Assembly: GCA_019059635.1 (NCBI GenBank)
Contig: JAGVRJ010000001.1
Location: forward strand, 3,658,001 to 3,722,000
Length of the DNA stretch: 64,000 bases
Direction: 5' to 3'
Source: Proales similis
Lineage: Eukaryota; Rotifera; Eurotatoria; Ploima; Proalidae
Position numbers and translations under genes: made by a program. Of this stretch, positions 60,453 to 64,000 are shown piece by piece. The notes beneath the pieces are model-generated. The model made no database searches. It was not told where the DNA came from and worked only from the letters and a program-made list of their open reading frames with translations. Each line of letters opens with the position of its first letter. The first letter of the stretch is position 1.

Positions 60453-62498
60453 TTAGCGGCCCGAGCGTCGCTTTTTCGTCTTGGTCGCTCTCGTAGGAGT
60501 TGGCTGTTCGAGCGATGCTTTTCGCTTCCGTGACACACTCGAGCCCGATTTTACCGATGCAGTGTCTTGCTTCACTGATTTGGCTATTGATGACATCGAC
60601 TCGCTCTTGAGCGATGAATTTTCCTCGCCCTTCTTTAATTCGGCCAGCAATTAGCCACTGAGCACATGTGAATTTAATTACGAATTGGCCACTTACAATT
60701 GATCCGCTCGCCTCTTTTTTGGACTTCATGATAAGATTGACAACCGATTCGGCATTCAACTCACTCGTGCCCACGTCCATCTGGTTGAGACAAACTCGTT
60801 GATTAGTTTCCAACAGAAATGCGACCTGTGCAAGGAATTTCTTACCGCTCTGTCGCTGTTTATCGAGTTTCTCGCTTCTTTGACGCGACCGCCAAGGCGG
60901 CTCTCGTCGCCAAGATGCTCTTGCGCGCCTAGGAGCTGCTCTATTTCGTGCAGCACCTCTTTGTACATCTCGCTGGCGATGTGATGAATATCGTGATTGC
61001 TCGAGTTGTACATGATTGCATTCGTGAACATGAGCATGAGGTCTCGTTGAAACTCGACCGTGCTGCGTATGTTTCCGTTCTCAATATTTTTCTTTATCGT
61101 GCTCAAGTCCATCGGACGTCGAACCACTTTGCTGTAGCCGGGCGCAATGTCGTCTCTAACCGGATGCATGAATATCGTCGCATGTCTATCAAATACCAAT
61201 CATCATTCAAGTCAGAAAGCCTTAAAATCAGCAAAAAAAACAAAACAGAGCAAACGTACTTGTGGCCAGAAATGTTGTTCAGCACAACAGTGATCGACTT
61301 TTTCCACGCTTTGAAGGTCTTTTCATCGTCGAACCTGGAACGGGTCACAACAGTGGTGCTTGTGCTCGACGTCTCACTCTCGTCCGGTCGAGTGTCTTCG
61401 CTGCCGGTGTCGGTCGGTTCGTTTTTGATGGAGAGAATCTCGTCCGTCTTGGCCGAATTTCGCTTTCTCGTCTGTTTGGTGCTGCTCCTGAGAGAAAGCG
61501 ATCGGCGCGGCTCTGTCTCTTCCTTGCGAACCTCTTCGCACTCTGACACACTTGCTGACTTTGATACATCTTCTTTTATCAACGGCGCGAATATCAGCTC
61601 GGCATCTTCGACCGGCTCGTTTGCTTCGACTGACTCTGATGATTTTGCTTCGGTTCTTTGTTTCGCCTCGGCGTCCGACTTTTCCGACGCCATTTTGGCT
61701 TCCTCCAGCATCTGCTTGCTTTGCTCAAGTTTCATTCTAGCCCGTTCAGCCTCGATCTCCCGCTGCATCGCTTCCCTGGCTATCTTCTCTTCCGCGGCTC
61801 GTCTCGCTGCTTCTTCTTCCTCTTCTTTTCTCTTTTTCTCCTCGTAAGTTTCGATTCGGCCCAGGTCCCGGTCTATTGCTTTGTCTTCGTCTACTCCCGA
61901 CTCGTTCATGCTGCGCCACATCAATTTCAAGTAGTCGAATTTGTCACTGCCCGACGAGATGATCTGCTCAATTTCGCTGCACAGAACATTGTACTGCTGT
62001 TTCTCCTGCTGCACACATCGACTAAGCTCTTTTACTCGCTCTTCAACCAAATGGTTGTACATTTTCCTTGTTATTCTACGATCAGATTCAGCGCTCTTTT
62101 TGGAGAAACTGGCGCGGCTTACCTCAAGTCACAGAACTGACCATGCTTGCTTGTATGAGCCCGAACAAGGCTTTTATACTGTCTTGAGCATTCCTTCAGC
62201 CAAACATAAACAATTATTGGGATCTGCCAGAATTTCGTCAACAACTTACGAATGGATTTCGCTTGTTAAGCTTTGGAAGCGCATCGACCGGCTGTTCGGA
62301 TACCCATTTGTTGAATTGACCGCTGGTCAGAGTCCAGTTCGAGTCACCGTTTAGCATCACTAACGCCACCAAGTAGAGTTTTTCTTTGATTGTCCAAGAT
62401 GGTCCGATCACTTGACTGATCTCTTCGAGCGGCGATGCACGTGTAGACCGGGTCTGAACACGTACTTCGCTCGAATTGGATTCACCAACTTCAACCAT
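60453..62498 (-). CDS. BRD8: Bromodomain-containing protein 8
   Basis: Six exons (62498-62250, 62193-62123, 62066-61260, 61185-60846, 60780-60697, 60632-60453) give 576 residues. The N-terminal SANT-like block WTIKEKLYLVALVMLNGDSNW matches BRD8. A long charged coiled-coil (residues about 115-240) is rich in Glu, Lys and Ala. The bromodomain near residue 360-470 reads FKAWKKSITVVLNNISGH, HPVRDDIAPGYSKVV, RPMDLSTIKKNIENG and the acetyl-lysine-binding Asn in AIMYNSSNHD. The C-terminus is Lys/Arg-rich and ends TKKRRSGR, consistent with nuclear import. BRD8 is a subunit of the NuA4/TIP60 histone acetyltransferase complex. It is shorter than vertebrate BRD8. Confidence 0.92.
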
Positions 62499-62919
62499 TT
62501 TGAAAAATTTACAAACTAGGCTCGCCCATAGAAGTCTGTGTCCATGCACACCTCGCTCGAGAGCGGACGTCAATGCACACAAGACAGAACAAACTTAACA
62601 AACACTGCTGCATCATAGCAACTCCGCCTTCTCTGTTGGATCCTTCCCAAATCCCAAATCCAGCCTTATCCTTTAATTCCGCACTTTTTTGAAAAGACTC
62701 TGCTTGGATGAAAACTTGCGTCAAACATTTAATTAATTTTATTTTCAGTCTCCATCTAATTCCACTAAGCGCAAATACTCAGTTTCAAAGAGAGCAATTT
62801 TACTTAATCCAACTAACAGTGTTCATTTTAGGCCATTTTTAAGCTTAAACATTTGGTAAACCGTCTGACGACTGGCAAATAAAGTCTGTAAATGCTTAAG
62901 TTTCAAATAGAGAAGAGCA

Positions 62920-63399
62920 TTAGCCAGGTCCGCTTGGATCCGAGAGAGCCTTCAGCAGACGGGTGTACTCTGAAATGCTATTCGCATGACAAATGTAGCC
63001 CATTCCGAGACCCAGATGACAGTTCTGTCCTTGTTCGGCTTTTCCTCTTAAACAAACGAAAAGAAGAAATTCAGATGAACAAGGCCGGCAAAGTGCTTTG
63101 GATTTGAAAAATGAAGTTTCATACCTTCGAGCGAACATGGGACTTCGCGCTTGGCGGTGATAGAACCGCTCATAGATCAAATTCTTGATCAATTCAATTG
63201 GATCCGTGCGATCTGTGTTGAATGAGTAAATTGGATACTGTCCGATCTGAGACGGACCGTCCAAGTCAGATGAGCTCCAATCGCGTTGTTCTGATTGCTC
63301 TTGCTCGTCTAGAGGCCGAGCAAGCGGGTGGCTATGAGCCGCCACAAGCAGAGTCATGAATAAGCAAACGGTCAACATCTGTCTTCCCCAATAGGCCAT
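62920..63399 (-). CDS. Neuropeptide precursor, calcitonin/DH31-like
   Basis: Two exons (63399-63125 and 63046-62920) give 133 residues. A signal peptide (about 1-22) is followed by an acidic spacer. The intron lies inside an Arg-Arg pair that would serve as a cleavage site. The predicted peptide after it contains NCHLGLGMGYICHANSIS and ends SDPSGPG before the stop, so the final Gly would give a proline-amide end. Calcitonin and insect DH31 peptides share the LGLxxGY/F block and a C-terminal proline-amide, and calcitonin-type peptides also have an N-terminal disulfide. Assignment to this family is inference from these motifs. The receptor would be a class B GPCR, not visible here. A TATA-like box lies 80 bp upstream. 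Confidence 0.65.
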   Translation of the reverse strand: MAYWGRQMLTVCLFMTLLVAAHSHPLARPLDEQEQSEQRDWSSSDLDGPSQIGQYPIYSFNTDRTDPIELIKNLIYERFYHRQARSPMFARRYETSFFKSKALCRPCSSEFLLFVCLRGKAEQGQNCHLGLGMGYICHANSISEYTRLLKALSDPSGPG

Positions 63400-63476
63400 A
63401 TTCTTAAAACAAAACGATTTTCTCTTTTAATTTGCTACTTGGCTTGTTTGTTTAGAAAGATGTTGCATCTGCTTGT

Positions 63477-63484
63477 TTAAATAG
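63477..63484 (-). promoter_or_regulatory. TATA-like box of the neuropeptide gene
   Basis: Minus-strand GCCTATTTAAA about 80 bp upstream of the ATG, identical to the element before the alveolin-like gene. Confidence 0.5.
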
Positions 63485-63864
63485 GCCGCAAGAGAATCGC
63501 GTGAGAGGCGAAGATGGAGACAGAGCGAGAGACGGAGTCGGATTTGTTTAGAGTTATTGTGACGTGTGCACTACCCACGACCACATCAAAGCCGCACAAT
63601 CACAAAGATTCCTAACAGGCCAGGGATTAAATTCATCTCGTGCTAGACGCCCCTAGCTGCTGCTGCTGCGGCGAGCACAGATTGACTAAACAATTGCTTC
63701 TAATGTTTCTCAATGCGAACTGATTGCGAAGCTCCATCCCACGGAGTTGCAAAGACAATAAAGAAAAATCTGAAAGCAAACAAGGCGAAGAGTAGGCACG
63801 AGCAATGATAAGCCACATGCAATAGATGCGACAATCTTAAAACGCCAGAAACTCGATTCCATGG

Positions 63865-63888
63865 ACCACTAATCGAAATATTAGTGGT
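63865..63888. repeat. Perfect 9-bp inverted repeat
   Basis: ACCACTAAT and ATTAGTGGT separated by six bases. It could fold into a hairpin or be a dimeric protein-binding site. Confidence 0.6.
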
Positions 63889-64000
63889 TTGCAGCAGAGA
63901 GTGAGAGGATCATAGATAAACCTTGATGATAATCAAATAAAAACTAAAAATTCAACGGAAATTTGAGTAGCGAGTCTCAACCAGGAAGACTTGCCTTATC

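Larger units (their letters stand above)
63400..64000. other. Promoter side of the neuropeptide gene
   Basis: 600 bp with the TATA-like box, GA-rich DNA near 63500-63540 and a short inverted repeat at 63865-63888. No further gene is supported before the window ends. Confidence 0.5.

Overview
This window reads as nuclear DNA of a small-genome bilaterian invertebrate. Most genes are split by very short GT-AG introns of about 50-80 bp, genes lie a few hundred bp apart on both strands, and the products are animal-specific: a LIM-homeodomain factor, Mi-2, MANF, a class I myosin, a Cys-loop receptor and a neuropeptide precursor. I cannot name the species. A miniaturised spiralian with a compact genome is my guess, but nothing here proves it. 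Exon boundaries below were worked out by hand from frame, splice sites and remembered family alignments.

Region 1 (1-6.5 kb): an unknown single-pass membrane protein (+) faces a tight minus-strand series: a Cys-loop receptor subunit, a sigma-like glutathione transferase, complex I subunit NDUFB2 and RUSF1 (RUS1 family). Region 2 (6.5-22.5 kb): a Lim1-type LHX1/5 gene in six coding exons, with about 8.5 kb of gene-free, microsatellite-rich DNA upstream and 3 kb downstream, as expected for a developmental regulator. Region 3 (22.5-45.7 kb): a 23-exon MYO1C-like myosin, an alveolin-like/EF-hand protein, a type II membrane glycosyltransferase-like protein, FAM221, a mitochondrial-type P450, a MYORG-like family 31 glycosidase, MANF, complex I subunit NDUFS7, an endosulfine/ARPP19 homologue, and a divergent pair of secreted WSC-domain proteins. 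Region 4 (46-64 kb): an intronless Mi-2/CHD4 gene, TMEM230, HMG-CoA lyase, a 61-residue membrane protein, an intronless NCBP3, aminoacylase-1, BRD8 and a calcitonin/DH31-like neuropeptide precursor.

Most genes are unrelated housekeeping or signalling genes, so no operon-like pathway is visible. Points of interest are: MANF lacking its C-terminal CXXC; an intronless Mi-2 among intron-dense genes; two GC-AG introns with the same donor in the myosin; the divergent WSC pair whose members share a second domain; a Cys-loop receptor whose channel-lining charges are replaced; the alveolin-like/EF-hand protein; and the neuropeptide precursor. No rRNA, confident tRNA, CRISPR or intact transposon was seen.
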